DNA of 64,000 bases. Origin: Lampris incognitus (Eukaryota; Chordata; Actinopteri; Lampriformes; Lampridae). The position numbers were made by a program, and so were the translations under genes. This document shows, one piece after another, positions 10,147-20,456 of this stretch. Location of the stretch: NCBI RefSeq assembly GCF_029633865.1, contig NC_079217.1, positions 33,305,090-33,369,089 on the forward strand, read 5' to 3'. The stretch's first letter is position 1; each line of letters opens with the position of its first letter. Below the pieces are notes generated by a model. That model had not been told where the DNA came from and searched no databases. It saw only the letters and a list, made by a program, of their open reading frames with translations.

Positions 10147-11262
10147 ATGGCTGATATCTCTCTCCCACCACCTGCCCCCTTCCTGGCATTACATGGCGAG
10201 CCTCCGGTACCATGGACTCGCTGGCTACATAGTTTTGAAAATTACATCATCGCCTCAGGGCTCGACGACGTGAGCCAGGCTAGGAAGACGGCTCTGTTGC
10301 TACACTGCTTGGGAGCAGAGGGTCATCGTGTGCTCGGGACTCTGGGGAACGTCACAAGCTTTGACGAAGCTGTGGGACTTATGAGCACCCATTTCGCTGC
10401 TCCACAGAGTGCCCTCCTTCGGCGATTTATATTCCGTCAGCGACACCAACTGCCTGGTGAGTCTGTGCGGCAGTACGTAGCTAATTTGCGAGGGCTAGCT
10501 AGCTCATGCAAGTTTGGCGCGCTTCAGGACGAGATGGTTCGCGACCAGCTAATTGAACACACCAACAACGCAAAGGTGCGTGAGACTCTCCTGCTGGAAA
10601 AAGACGATCTGCTGCTGTCCAGAGCAATTACCATCGCACTACAGGTTGAGGGAGCAGCTGAGTGTGCTGCTATGCTAAATACACAGCAAGTGGCCACCTC
10701 CAGTCAAGCTGCCAACGACTCCTCCCTCTACTCACGGCTGCCCCTCGGGACGCAACCCAGCCAGAACGAGGCGGGCGCCGACTCCACTGGGGACGTCTTG
10801 CAACTGCAACGACGGCGTTCTCGGCCCCGCCCTCAACAGTCCTGTGGTAACTGTGGGTCTCGGTCTCATGTTTCAAGGGCTCAGAACTGCCCTGCCCGTG
10901 GCCAGACATGCCGTAGCTGCGGTAAGCACAATCACTTTGCCAACGTCTGTCGATCTTCCCCGGCTGGGTCAGAGGGCCACACCCCCCAGTCTTCAACCGC
11001 CGTCATTCACAAGGTGAGCTCTGGGCCAGTGTCATTCAAATCATGCACAGTCAACATTAATGATGTGTGCATCCCCCTGCTGTTGGACACCGGTGCAGGT
11101 GTGTCTCTCCTGAATGTTGATACCTACAGTCAATTTTTCGGTTCACTGCCACTGTCCACACCCTCAGCTGTCCTCTGTGGGTATGGTGACTCCAAAATCG
11201 ATCTGGTTGGCTGGGCTGCCTCTCCGCCTTCGCCCATCAACCTCTCCTCAACCCTGCTGTGA
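10147..11262 (+). pseudogene. gag: Gypsy copy 1 gag-protease, frame broken by a deletion
   Basis: Capsid/nucleocapsid polyprotein. The ATG at 10147 lies inside the primer-binding region; the frame is open slightly upstream without an ATG. Two CCHC-type knuckles are present: CGNCGSRSHVSRAQNC and CRSCGKHNHFANVC. The retroviral-type protease begins at LLLDTGAGVSLL (about 11080), with the DTG catalytic triad. After GYGDSKIDLVG the frame jumps into sequence that in copy 2 lies 196 bp downstream, giving a frameshifted 15-residue tail. The missing piece is most of the protease C terminus, so this copy should not process its own polyprotein. Confidence 0.9.
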
Positions 11263-11389
11263 AATCTGTCATCCAACCACTGCGCCGCATCCCGTTGGCT
11301 CTCCGTGATGGGGTCTCCACCAAGCTGCAACAACTGCTGAAAGCTGGCATCACTGAACGGGGGACGCGTCACCTTGGGTCTCAAACCTC

Positions 11390-13987
11390 ATGGTGGCTAA
11401 GAAGAAGTCGGGGGGCCTGCGTGTCTGCGTCGATCTACGTGCAGTAAATAAGGCAGTGGTCTCTGATAAGTATCCACTGCCCACCTCAGAAGAACTCACT
11501 GCTCAGTTCTATGGCTCTGAGGTGTTCTCCAAGCTCGACCTCAGACAGGGGTACTTACAGGTGCCCCTCCACCCCAGCAGCCGAAACCTCACAGCCTTTG
11601 TGACACAAGCAGGAGTGTTTCGTTATACCAGGATGCCTTTCGGTCTCAGCTCCGCCCCTAGCTGCTTCCAGAAAATCCTGGTCTCCGTGCTGGCTGGCAT
11701 ACTGGGCGTGGCCATTTATCTGGACGATATAGTGGTACACGGGCCCACCAGTGAAATCCACGGCAAGCACCTCAACATGGTCTTCACAGCCCTGTCCAAG
11801 CACAAGCTAACTCTCAATGCTGAGAAATGTGTCCTCTCTGTGCCAGCCATCGACTTTGTGGGGTTTCGGCTGTCAGCGAGCGGTGTAACTCCACTACAAT
11901 CCAACGTGGACGCCATTCAGGCCATCCCTGAGCCCAGCTCGGCCGCCCAGGTCGCCTCCTTCCTGGGTATGACAAGTTACTACCTGAGGTTTCTTCCCCA
12001 GTACTCTGCGACCACAGCCCCCCTGCGCCAGCTGCTGCGTAAGGACGAGCCATGGGTGTGGTCAAAGGCATGCAGTGACGCTGTGCGTGATCTCAAGACT
12101 CAACTGACTTCACCACCAGTGTTGGCTCACTTCGACATCTCCAGCTCCACCTTTGTGACCTGTGATGCATCAGCCACAGCGATAGGGGCTGTGCTGTCTC
12201 AAACCCAGAACGGTGTGGAGAAGCCCATCGCCTTCGCCTCCCGTGCCCTCAACCTGACCGAGCAGCGGTACTCCGTGGGTGAGCATGAGGCATTAGCCTG
12301 TATCTGGGCTTGTGAAAGGTGGCACCTCTACCTCTATGGCCACTCCTTCACCCTCAGGACAGATCACCAGGCCCTGACAGCGCTGCTGTCCACATCTGGG
12401 ACAGGCCACAAACCCCTGAGGCTGCACCGCTGGTCTGACCGCCTCCGCCAGTACAACTTCCACCTGCAGTTCACCCCAGGCAGAGACAATGTTGTCGCCG
12501 ACCTGCTCTCTCACTCTGTCTCCACCCCAGCTCCACAGACGGACACTGACTGTGTGGAAAAAGACATTGTCCAAATGCTACACACACCCCTTCAGGCCAC
12601 TGTCTCTCTGCAGGAGCTGAGGGCAGCCTCCGAACAGGACCCTGTCCTCTCCCAGCTCCGCACCTACATCCAGAACGGCTGGCCTCACAAGGTCCCAGAG
12701 GAGCTGGCTGCGTTCGCCCGAGTCAGACAGGAGCTCTCCTGCTGGAACGACACCTGCGTGGCACGTGGGTTTTGCACAGTGGTCCCAGCTGCTCTCCGTG
12801 CACGTGTTTTGAATACGGTGCATGAAGGCCACCTGGGCATTGTGAAACTGAAACAGCGCTGCCGAGACCTGGTGTGGTGGCCGGGGATAGACAGAGATAT
12901 TGAGGCTCTGGTGAAGGACTGTTCTGCCTGCCTTGTGAGTGGCAAGACTGGCCACCAGGCTCCCCCAACCCTGCAACCTCTCGCCTGGCCCTCTCAGCCC
13001 TGGGAACACCTGCAGTTGGACATTTGTGGTGAGATCCATGGAGTTCCCCACCACCAACGCTTCACGGTGGTCGCCTACGATCTACACTCAAAATGGCCTG
13101 AACTCACCACTTCCGGCACTGTGACCTCACAGATCATCATCGACTTCCTGGACTCTCTTTTCTCTCGCTGGGGCCTCCCAAAGACCATCACCACTGACAA
13201 AGGCCCTCAGCTGGTCTCTGCTGAGTTCACTGCTTTTCTCGAAAGCAAGGGCATCCGTCATATACGCACTGCGTACTACCACCCCCAGGCCAATGGCGGC
13301 GTTGAACGTTTTCACCAGTCACTGAAGAACGGCCTCAGAGCAGACATGGCCCAAGGGTGCTCTTTCACGCAGGCCATCCGTCACACTCTGCTGCACTATC
13401 GGGCCACACAGCACTCGACCACAGGCGTCTCCCCAGCCTCTCTCATGCTAGGCCGGGAACAGTGCATGCCCCTTGACAGGCTCCGCCTCTCCACACCCCA
13501 GGCACCTCCCTCTGGGGTCAGAGCCTCAGTCACTCATCAGCAGACGCGGATGAAGCAACGGTTTGACCAGTCAAAACGAACCAGGGTGCCAGACATCAAT
13601 GTGTCAGACTGGGTCAGGGTCCGCAGGCCCCACAGGGACAATAAAATGGCTTCATACTGGTCCTCTCCTCTCCAAGTCACCCGTCAGCTGGGCCCAGCCA
13701 CTTACCTCCTCAGCGATGGCACTCGGTGGCACTCCAGTCGTCTACGGAAGGTGTCAGCTCCGCCACACACAGCTGGTGACACAACCTTAGCCATTCCCTC
13801 AGCATGGCGAGACGCCCCGGGGCTTCATGCAGCTCCTACACGGGCCCCAGACATTCCTGGGCCTCAGCTTCCCCTGCCTTCTCCCTCCCCACCTCGGCCT
13901 GCCCAGCCTCAGGCCGCCCCGCGACCTGTTCGCACACGTTTATGCCCTGGCCACCTAGAGGACTTTGTGTCAACCTTTCATGTTTGA
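11390..13987 (+). CDS. pol: Gypsy copy 1 pol: reverse transcriptase, RNase H, integrase
   Basis: An 865-codon open frame. RT domain with LPTSEELTAQ, MPFGLSSAP and the catalytic YLDD (about residues 107-110). RNase H with the DAS, E and TDH catalytic acidic residues (VTCDASATAIGAVLSQ, EHEALA, RTDHQAL). Integrase with an HHCC zinc site (HEGH ... CSAC) and a D,D-35-E core (LDICG, TTDKGPQ, NGGVERFH). The true start lies upstream: the frame is cut from gag by the 196-bp deletion and a one-base loss in a G run near 11361. The ATG at 11390 is only the first methionine. All catalytic residues look present. Confidence 0.92.
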   Translation: MVAKKKSGGLRVCVDLRAVNKAVVSDKYPLPTSEELTAQFYGSEVFSKLDLRQGYLQVPLHPSSRNLTAFVTQAGVFRYTRMPFGLSSAPSCFQKILVSVLAGILGVAIYLDDIVVHGPTSEIHGKHLNMVFTALSKHKLTLNAEKCVLSVPAIDFVGFRLSASGVTPLQSNVDAIQAIPEPSSAAQVASFLGMTSYYLRFLPQYSATTAPLRQLLRKDEPWVWSKACSDAVRDLKTQLTSPPVLAHFDISSSTFVTCDASATAIGAVLSQTQNGVEKPIAFASRALNLTEQRYSVGEHEALACIWACERWHLYLYGHSFTLRTDHQALTALLSTSGTGHKPLRLHRWSDRLRQYNFHLQFTPGRDNVVADLLSHSVSTPAPQTDTDCVEKDIVQMLHTPLQATVSLQELRAASEQDPVLSQLRTYIQNGWPHKVPEELAAFARVRQELSCWNDTCVARGFCTVVPAALRARVLNTVHEGHLGIVKLKQRCRDLVWWPGIDRDIEALVKDCSACLVSGKTGHQAPPTLQPLAWPSQPWEHLQLDICGEIHGVPHHQRFTVVAYDLHSKWPELTTSGTVTSQIIIDFLDSLFSRWGLPKTITTDKGPQLVSAEFTAFLESKGIRHIRTAYYHPQANGGVERFHQSLKNGLRADMAQGCSFTQAIRHTLLHYRATQHSTTGVSPASLMLGREQCMPLDRLRLSTPQAPPSGVRASVTHQQTRMKQRFDQSKRTRVPDINVSDWVRVRRPHRDNKMASYWSSPLQVTRQLGPATYLLSDGTRWHSSRLRKVSAPPHTAGDTTLAIPSAWRDAPGLHAAPTRAPDIPGPQLPLPSPSPPRPAQPQAAPRPVRTRLCPGHLEDFVSTFHV

Positions 13988-13996
13988 AATCCTGCC

Positions 13997-14010
13997 GGGG
14001 GGGGGGGGGG
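13997..14010 (+). promoter_or_regulatory. Poly-G polypurine tract of Gypsy copy 1
   Basis: Fourteen consecutive G bases, then AA, lie directly before the 3' LTR where the plus-strand primer is expected. A pure G run is unusual for this role. Confidence 0.7.
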
Positions 14011-14012
14011 AA

Positions 14013-14212
14013 TGTTATGTCTGCACACATCGACAGTGCTGCATTTGATTTGGTGCTGTTCTATTGTGCTGGGATCGATTGGTGATGCCTGCGGGCTCTG
14101 GGTTGTTTGATCGGGTCTGCCTTTGATGCTGTGTCAGTCTAAATAAAGAATGCCACGGAGAGGTTGTGTCGAACGACAGCACTGTGTCCTGACGTGATTT
14201 CTAAATACAATA
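14013..14212 (+). repeat. Gypsy copy 1, 3' LTR
   Basis: Nearly identical to the 5' LTR; I see one G/T and one G/A difference. It is followed by CCGTC, the target-site duplication. Confidence 0.93.
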
Positions 14213-14224
14213 CCGTCTTTAAAT

Positions 14225-14338
14225 AAAATTGTGTCTGTATGGACGCCCGACCAAACCGGAGGTAACATGGGGATTCAAACTGCCGATCCCAGCGTTGGTA
14301 GGCAACGGAGTCTGCCAAGCTATCCGGACGCCCCGTAT
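14225..14338 (-). repeat. tRNA-derived SINE, family A (head part)
   Basis: On the minus strand it reads a tRNA-like head (A-box-like GGATAGCTTGGCAGACTC, B-box-like CAGTTTGAATCCCC) and then ACCTCCGGTTTGGTCGGGCG. The same family is at 40350-40545 and, with a truncated head, at 24545-24955. It abuts another SINE and the Gypsy target site. Confidence 0.7.
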
Positions 14339-14522
14339 TAACCCTAACATGCATGTCTTTTTGATGGTGGGAGGAAACTGGAGCACCCGGAGAAAACCCA
14401 CGCAGACAACATTCAAACTCCACACAGAAGGGACCTGGAAGGGTTTCGAACAGCCTGGGGATCGAACCCAGGACCTTCTTGCTGTGAGGCAACGGTGCTA
14501 ACCACTGGGCCATCATGCTGCC
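14339..14522 (-). repeat. tRNA-derived SINE, family B (head part)
   Basis: On the minus strand a head with GGCCCAGTGGTTAGCACC (A box) and GGTCCTGGGTTCGATCCCC (B box) is followed by GCGTGGGTTTTCTCCGGG. It matches the fuller copy at 49249-49644. Its tail is replaced by the family A SINE. Confidence 0.8.
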
Positions 14523-15018
14523 CTTTCCATGGCGGTGATAGGCTTAATCATCATTGTGTGAACTTGTTTGGCAAGGGCTTGTTAAAAGTCCGGCATTCTA
14601 ACTTTAAAGGTAGAACGGTTGTGGTTTGTAAGCGCAACGTTCAAAGTTGGCCCCTCCCCCGGGCTTAACGTCACCAGAAGGACACGCCCCCTGACCGCAG
14701 TTGTCAGGACACATGCCAGTGTACAAGTCAACTCCGCATCGCTCTTCATCCCCATCCTCTCGTTCAGTTCTCATCAGCGGTTGAAAGCCAACCATAGAGT
14801 CACTCTCGGTTTGGAACGAGCTTTGTCCGTTTGGCGTTTCGCCTCGCTATATGTGCGTCTTTTCGGCGCTGTGTCCGCAACTGTCGTAGCTTCCTCTTGG
14901 GTGCGTGCTTACGATCTCGATCTGGCACCTGGTGGTTACGTTTTTATAGAGTCGTGCTACCTAAAGGTTAACGCCCAGTCCCAGAAACATCCTGTACACA
15001 GCAAAATAAGAAAATACA
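14523..15018. other. CpG-containing stretch without a recognised gene
   Basis: This is the site into which the BEL/Pao element inserted. It is more CpG-rich than its surroundings and has an open frame of 147 codons (14619-15062) that I do not recognise. A TATA-like TTTTTATAGAG lies near 14940. No domain, splice pattern or repeat family was recognised. Confidence 0.35.
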
Positions 15019-15023
15019 GCTGG

Positions 15024-15546
15024 TGTAAATGTAGCCATAATGTTATTTACATTTCATATTAACGGTTGATTCCATGCTTGGTTTGTACGTTGTTTGTTCG
15101 TTGGTTGTTGGGTGACACATGGTTTGATTTGTTTGTGATTGTTTCCATGGGTGCATTTGGGTGTGGTCTCGCGTTGTTTGGGAGACGTGTTTTCGCCTTC
15201 TTTTCCGGTCGCGCACTTCCGCCTGCTTCCTAGCGGGATGATGCATGGACAACTTTCTCGTTGTTCACGGGCATCATGGGTTAATGTTTGTCACGGAAGC
15301 TATAAGGACATCAAAGACAATCATTGCAAGTTTCACGGACAATTCCCTCATTCTGGCATGCAGCCAACGAGGTACGTTATGTATGTTATGTGTAGCCCAC
15401 GTTTATGTGCGGTCTGATAGTATGTTAATTGTGCTAATTGTATTGTTTCATGTATACAGTTTTCACGGTGTTGATGGAGATTTGGAGACTTCATTAAACC
15501 TGTTCAAGAAAGCTTCTTGTGTTCGCCGTGCCTTGGGGGATTTACA
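15024..15546 (+). repeat. BEL/Pao 5' LTR
   Basis: Begins TGTAAATGTAGCCATAATG and ends GGGGGATTTACA. It is 523 bp and pairs with the copy at 20457-20995. Confidence 0.93.
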
Positions 15547-15638
15547 GTGAAAACTCGACCTGTTTCACCAACGCAAGTGGGACTAAAGATGGCGCCGATG
15601 TTTGTTTCACCACCTGGTTTCACCAACGCGAGTGGGAC

Positions 15639-16388
15639 GCGATATTATGAACCCTACATAGGCCTCGCCAAAATCCCGTTTCTGGCTTTGTCACGTGTGC
15701 GCCACCGTAGCAACGCGAAAATATGTTGTTATGGGGTTAGCGCTCATCAAGGAAACGCTGTACACCCACAATTTAACCTGTCTAAGTTATCCACAATCAA
15801 CATTAACGTTTTTAACTCAATCTTTGCTTGCTCGTACACCCACAATTTAACCTGTCTAAGTTATCCACAATCAACATTAACGTTTTTAACTCAATCTTTG
15901 CTTGCTCCACGTTTGAGCATAGGATACTTCACCCCTTATCATGACTACAAACAAAACGAGCTCCTATATTGTAGTAATATGACTTTTACAAGTCTTACAC
16001 ATTAGCGCCACCTTCAGCTCTTGCACATTAGCGCCACCCTCAGGAAGATGACATATTTGACTCTGTCGTGATGTAATACTCAATGTAAGCTTTCTTAAAT
16101 GTGAGAAAGTCTATTTATTAGATATATGTTCATTTTCAGACAACTAACGTTACTTACCTCCGTTCTGTTGTTGACAGCCAGCAGTCCAAAATTACAAAAG
16201 CAGCCAGCTGTCCAAAATTGCGAAAAATACAAAATTACAAAATTGAAGGTAGCTAACGTTAGCTTTGCTTCGCACCGAGTTGATAGTTGATTGTTTCCTT
16301 AGCAACGCAGCGGAAATCCGGCGTCCGTTCGCGAGATTTGGGACAGGGTACGGGATTTTGGCGAGGGCTATGTAGGGTTCATAATATC
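15639..16388. mobile_element. TIR transposon nested in the BEL/Pao leader
   Basis: Terminal inverted repeats of about 39 bp (15641-15679 and 16350-16388, starting GATATTATGAACCCTACATA) have one or two mismatches. The direct repeat GCGAGTGGGAC lies outside both ends (15628-15638, 16389-16399) and looks like an 11-bp target duplication. No transposase is encoded, so it is non-autonomous. Superfamily uncertain; a long duplication of 9-11 bp would fit Mutator-like elements. Confidence 0.75.
15761..15906. repeat. 74-bp tandem duplication
   Basis: Two near-identical copies (15761-15834 and 15835-15906) starting TACACCCACAATTTAACCTG, inside the nested TIR element. Confidence 0.92.
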
Positions 16389-17049
16389 GCGAGTGGGACT
16401 GCATGACGGTGCATATGAAAGCTAAGCTCAGCTCACATTTTACACTCATTAAAGGCAAGAAGATTGCATAAGGGCTATTTGCAAAACGAAGCCATAAAGA
16501 GCTTGGACACTTAACAAGTTAGTGATCTAAGAAAAGGGCGTTTGTAAATGTGCTATAAGTTGTGTGAGTGAAATGTGCGTTGATTGAAAGTAATAACAAC
16601 AAGCAACCGGTAGGGATACATGTTTACCACGTTTTGAAGTCTTTCATTGGCTAGCCTATATTTGGGTGTGATTTTCAAGATAACAAGGTCTGACTGAATT
16701 CCTTTTGCATGTTTGAAATAAGTGTGCTTTGAAGTTTAAAGTATAAGTATAATTTCATTGAACAATATTATTTGATGCATTTGAACTAAAAAGGGGTTTA
16801 CATAAGTGAAGGTTATTTTAGAGAAACAATTCTAAAATTCATAAATAATCACACAGCAAGCAGTAAGTTTAAAAAGGCTTACAGATTTATTATATTGACA
16901 GATTCATTATATTTACATATTTACATTAACCTTTACCTATTAATTAACAAGTTTACAAGATGTCAGAGCAAGGAAAGCTTACTGATCAAGTTAAAGACAG
17001 TACTAGATGAAGTGAAAGAACCAAAACTCTGACAGAGAAGGGTAAAGGA

Positions 17050-19539
17050 ATGCAAGACGAAAAAATAAAAGGTCTTCAACAAAGATTCAAATTAACGTAT
17101 GATACATGGAGAATTCAGGTTAAATTTCCCAAGAAGATATTATCACAGACAGAGCCAGTATCTGATGATATGCTCAACGACGTCATCGGTGAAGTCCGTG
17201 GTCTCTCTGCAGACGTCCAGTGTGCTTATGATGAACTACGGCAAATTGTAACACTAGACCACGAAGCACGTCGGAGAGTCGATCTGTGCATCCAAGTATC
17301 CCAGTTCATCGTAGACAGAGCCTCAAGACGACTGGGCGGACTTGCACCTGAAGAGGAAGAACCAGATTGGCCTGAAGCAGGTTCTCTGTTCAATTCTAGT
17401 GTTAGTAGTTTCACCTTTGGCTCGAAGAGGACCTCGCTACATACAAACGGGTCCACTGAAAAACGACAAAACGCTGCTGCTGATGTCGCTGCAAGCAAAG
17501 CTGTTCTGAAAGTGTCACAAGAACAAGAAAGAGAACAAAAGGAAATACAGCGACTGGAAGAAGAAGCTAGAAATGACATAGCCAAGCAAGAGGCAGCTGC
17601 TATAAGGCGTCGTTTAGAACAAGAAGCCGAAGAGTTGAAACGGAGAATGGAACGAGAAGCAGAAGAGCTGAAACTAAGAATCCAGAGAGAGGAAGAGGAA
17701 ACTAAAATCAAGGCTCAATTGGAAGCGAAACATGCAGCTCGCCAAAGGACGCTGCAAGAGAAGCGAAGAAAGGTACAGCATTTGGAGATGATAAAAAGTC
17801 TAAATGCAGCACAAGCGAGAATAGAAGTGTATGATCAAGAGGAGGTCACAGAAGAAGAGAAGAAAGAGATCACACTGGATAGTGAGTTGAGAACAGTCAA
17901 GCAAGTGCCTGCTCCCACAAGTCCTCCATCCCCGTATGTGTTCTCTGCACCAAAGACTGTGATCACCTCCCCAAATGAAAGTACAGCAGAGCTCGTCAAG
18001 GTGTTAGCAGATGCAGTGAGTACCAACAGAATCCCAATCCCTGAGCCATCAGTATTCAGTGGGGATCCATTGATGTACAATGACTGGAGATTGTCATTTG
18101 AAACGCTGATCGACCAGAAGAATATCAAGGAAAATGAGAAGATCTACTACCTCCATAGGTATGTGGATGGAGACGCAAAGAAAGCGATAGATGGCTATTT
18201 CCTACTCGGCACCGAGTCTGCCTATGTTGCTGCATGGGAGCTATTGGACGAAAGATATGGAAACCCATTCACAATCGCACAGTCGTACAGAGACAAGCTC
18301 CACACGTGGCCCAAGATGGGACCTAAGGATAGCCTCGAGCTCAGAAGGTTCACTGATTTTCTCCGCAGTTGTGAGGCCGCTATGACCCACATAAAGTCTC
18401 TGGAAATCTTGAATTACTGCAATGAAAACAGGAAGATTTTCTTCAAGCTACCGGACTGGTTAATTGCTAGGTGGAACCGGAAGTCTACTGAAATAGAAGA
18501 ACGGAACAACCAGTTCCCCACCTTCAGCCAGTTCGTCGCATTTCTAACCAAAGAAGCAAAGATCGCCTGTAACCCCATCACCTCTCTGCAGTCACTCAAG
18601 CAAGGCGAAGCTGAGAACCCAAGAGGCAAATGGAATAGAACCATTGGAGCAAAGGTACTGACAATAAGTTCAGATGAAAAAGAGGTCACGACATGTGTCT
18701 TCTGCAAGAACAATGGACACACATTGCACAAATGCAGAACGTTCATGAAGGAGGAAGTTCAAGAAAGAACAACCTTTGTTAAAGAAAACAAGCTGTGCTT
18801 TGGTTGTCTCAAGCCTGGCCACCACTCAAAGAAATGCAGCAGCAGAAGTGAGTGTGACGTGTGCCACAAGCGGCACCCTACCTGCCTGCATGCGGATAGA
18901 GCCAAAGGCGACAGGTCACCACAAGCCAAGGAAAAGCAAAGACCAAGCAAAGAGGAACCCGAATCATCACCTCCTGAAGAAACGCCCACAGCTGCTACTT
19001 CACACAGAGCAATAGTTGGTGAGGCTGGCACACATACCTCTGCAATACTTCCTGTCCGGCTCTCATCTGTAACCTGCCCAGAACAAGAAGTCCTCGTGTA
19101 TGCGCTGCTTGACTCTCAAAGTGACTCAACCTTTATTCTAAGCGAAGTAGCTGAAACGCTAAAGGCCAACAAAAACCAAGTCAAGCTCAAGCTCACTACG
19201 ATGACTGCAACCACAACAGTAAACTCTCAAAGAGTGAACAATCTACAAGTCCGTGGCTTCTACTCCAAAAAGAAGATCTCCCTACCACCAGCATATACAT
19301 GGGAGTTCATTCCAGCCAACAGAGCCCACATACCAACAAAGAAAAAAGCGAAAGTCTGGTCCCACCTGGAGCACCTTCAGAAAAAGATAGCACCTCTACA
19401 AGAATGTGAAGTAGGCCTGCTCATCGGGTACAACTGCTCACAAGCCCTTCTACCAAGAGAAGTCGTATCTGGCAAAGCAAACCAGCACAACGCACGGACC
19501 TCGGATGGAGCATTGTGGGGTGTGGAAGACCCTATGTAG
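17050..19539 (+). CDS. gag: BEL/Pao gag-protease polyprotein
   Basis: An 829-codon frame. An upstream in-frame ATG at 16960 looks like the original start, but a TGA at 17008-17010 (CGA to TGA in appearance) separates it from this frame. Order: an N-terminal helical region; a long charged coiled coil (about residues 155-270); a capsid-like region of the DUF1759 type (about 330-480); cysteine/histidine knuckles CVFCKNNGHTLHKC and CFGCLKPGHHSKKC (about 560-620); and a Pao-type aspartic protease with LLDSQSD (about 695). The last 15 or so residues are frameshifted at about 19500, just where the protein should continue toward RT. Confidence 0.9.
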   Translation: MQDEKIKGLQQRFKLTYDTWRIQVKFPKKILSQTEPVSDDMLNDVIGEVRGLSADVQCAYDELRQIVTLDHEARRRVDLCIQVSQFIVDRASRRLGGLAPEEEEPDWPEAGSLFNSSVSSFTFGSKRTSLHTNGSTEKRQNAAADVAASKAVLKVSQEQEREQKEIQRLEEEARNDIAKQEAAAIRRRLEQEAEELKRRMEREAEELKLRIQREEEETKIKAQLEAKHAARQRTLQEKRRKVQHLEMIKSLNAAQARIEVYDQEEVTEEEKKEITLDSELRTVKQVPAPTSPPSPYVFSAPKTVITSPNESTAELVKVLADAVSTNRIPIPEPSVFSGDPLMYNDWRLSFETLIDQKNIKENEKIYYLHRYVDGDAKKAIDGYFLLGTESAYVAAWELLDERYGNPFTIAQSYRDKLHTWPKMGPKDSLELRRFTDFLRSCEAAMTHIKSLEILNYCNENRKIFFKLPDWLIARWNRKSTEIEERNNQFPTFSQFVAFLTKEAKIACNPITSLQSLKQGEAENPRGKWNRTIGAKVLTISSDEKEVTTCVFCKNNGHTLHKCRTFMKEEVQERTTFVKENKLCFGCLKPGHHSKKCSSRSECDVCHKRHPTCLHADRAKGDRSPQAKEKQRPSKEEPESSPPEETPTAATSHRAIVGEAGTHTSAILPVRLSSVTCPEQEVLVYALLDSQSDSTFILSEVAETLKANKNQVKLKLTTMTATTTVNSQRVNNLQVRGFYSKKKISLPPAYTWEFIPANRAHIPTKKKAKVWSHLEHLQKKIAPLQECEVGLLIGYNCSQALLPREVVSGKANQHNARTSDGALWGVEDPM

Positions 19540-20252
19540 ACTACGGAGATGCCATCAGAACGAGTCATCGCATAGTAGTGAGACAAGTGACACCAGATGT
19601 TGAGTCTTCTTTCAACTGCACCGAAAGAATCAAGTCAAGTACAAAGCCTGAACAGTGGTCCTATGTTGCTTCTGAGGACAACCCCGCAGATCACGCCTCT
19701 CGAAGTTTGACTAAAGACCAACTTAAGTCCTCAAACTGGTTCACCGGCCCAAAGTTTCTTTGGCAAAAGGGTCCACTCCACAGAGAATGCAAGGTGGGAG
19801 AAGTCAACGAAGATGATCCCGAACTTCGAAAGGCTCTCGTGTGCAACACTGAGACAAAGGAACAGAGATCTTTATTAGACCACCTGAAGAAGTTCTCGGA
19901 CTGGACAAGAGCTGTAAAGGCAGTTGCAAGATTACAGCGAATGGCCAACCTGTTTTGGACCAGTTGGAGGAAAGAATCTCTTCTGAACCTGCAACCAAGA
20001 CAGAAGTGGTGTAAAAACAGAAGGAACTCAAAAGTCAATGACATCGTCCTTCTCCAAGACGAACAGACACCACGCAACGAGTGGAGACTAGCAAGAGTCC
20101 CTGACGTCTACCCAGGGCAAGATGGTAGGGTCAGAAAGCTGAAGCTGCTAGTTAGCCACACCACATTCGATAGCAAAGGGAAAGCTACAACCAGCACAAT
20201 GTATCTAGAAAGACCTATACACAAAGTAGTTATTTTAATAGAAGCAGATTAG
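19515..20252 (+). pseudogene. pol: BEL/Pao pol remnant (RT and integrase core deleted)
   Basis: It starts in the conserved segment after the protease (VDYGDAIRTSHRIVV), then jumps near 19605-19630 directly to the region after RNase H (QWSYVASEDNPADHASRSL). A second jump near 19950 leads to the C-terminal end of integrase (NLFWTSWRKESLLNLQ and NDIVLLQDEQTPRNEWRLAR). The catalytic RT, RNase H and the D,D-35-E core are absent. The two parts are in one frame, which is offset from gag. Confidence 0.88.
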
Positions 20253-20448
20253 AGTACAGAGTACCACAGCGAGTTTCTTACTTACCTGGTACCTATGATA
20301 TAGAAGTTTACCTGTTGAGAAAAAAAGGAAAAGGAAAACTTACCTGTAAACGTACCTTTCTAACTTTGAGAAATATCCTTTGATGATATGGTACCTGCAA
20401 TAACATTGTTTTTGAGAAATCCTACATACTGTTAAGTTTGTGTAATTT

Positions 20449-20456
20449 GGTGGGAG
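20449..20456 (+). promoter_or_regulatory. BEL/Pao polypurine tract
   Basis: GGTGGGAG directly precedes the 3' LTR and is the likely plus-strand primer. Confidence 0.55.

Larger units (their letters stand above)
9935..14212 (+). mobile_element. Ty3/Gypsy retrotransposon, copy 1 (nearly complete)
   Basis: 200-bp LTRs at 9935-10134 and 14013-14212 differ at about two positions. They are flanked by the 5-bp target duplication CCGTC (9930-9934, 14213-14217). Between them lie gag with zinc knuckles, a protease start, and a long RT-RNase H-integrase frame. A 196-bp deletion near 11210 and a missing G near 11361 put pol out of frame with gag. Young LTRs indicate a recent insertion. A second, truncated copy of the family is at 56481-58020. 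Confidence 0.95.

Noticed and set aside
14619..15062. 147-codon plus frame before the BEL element
   Set aside because: No recognisable domain and it runs into the LTR; not supported as a gene.
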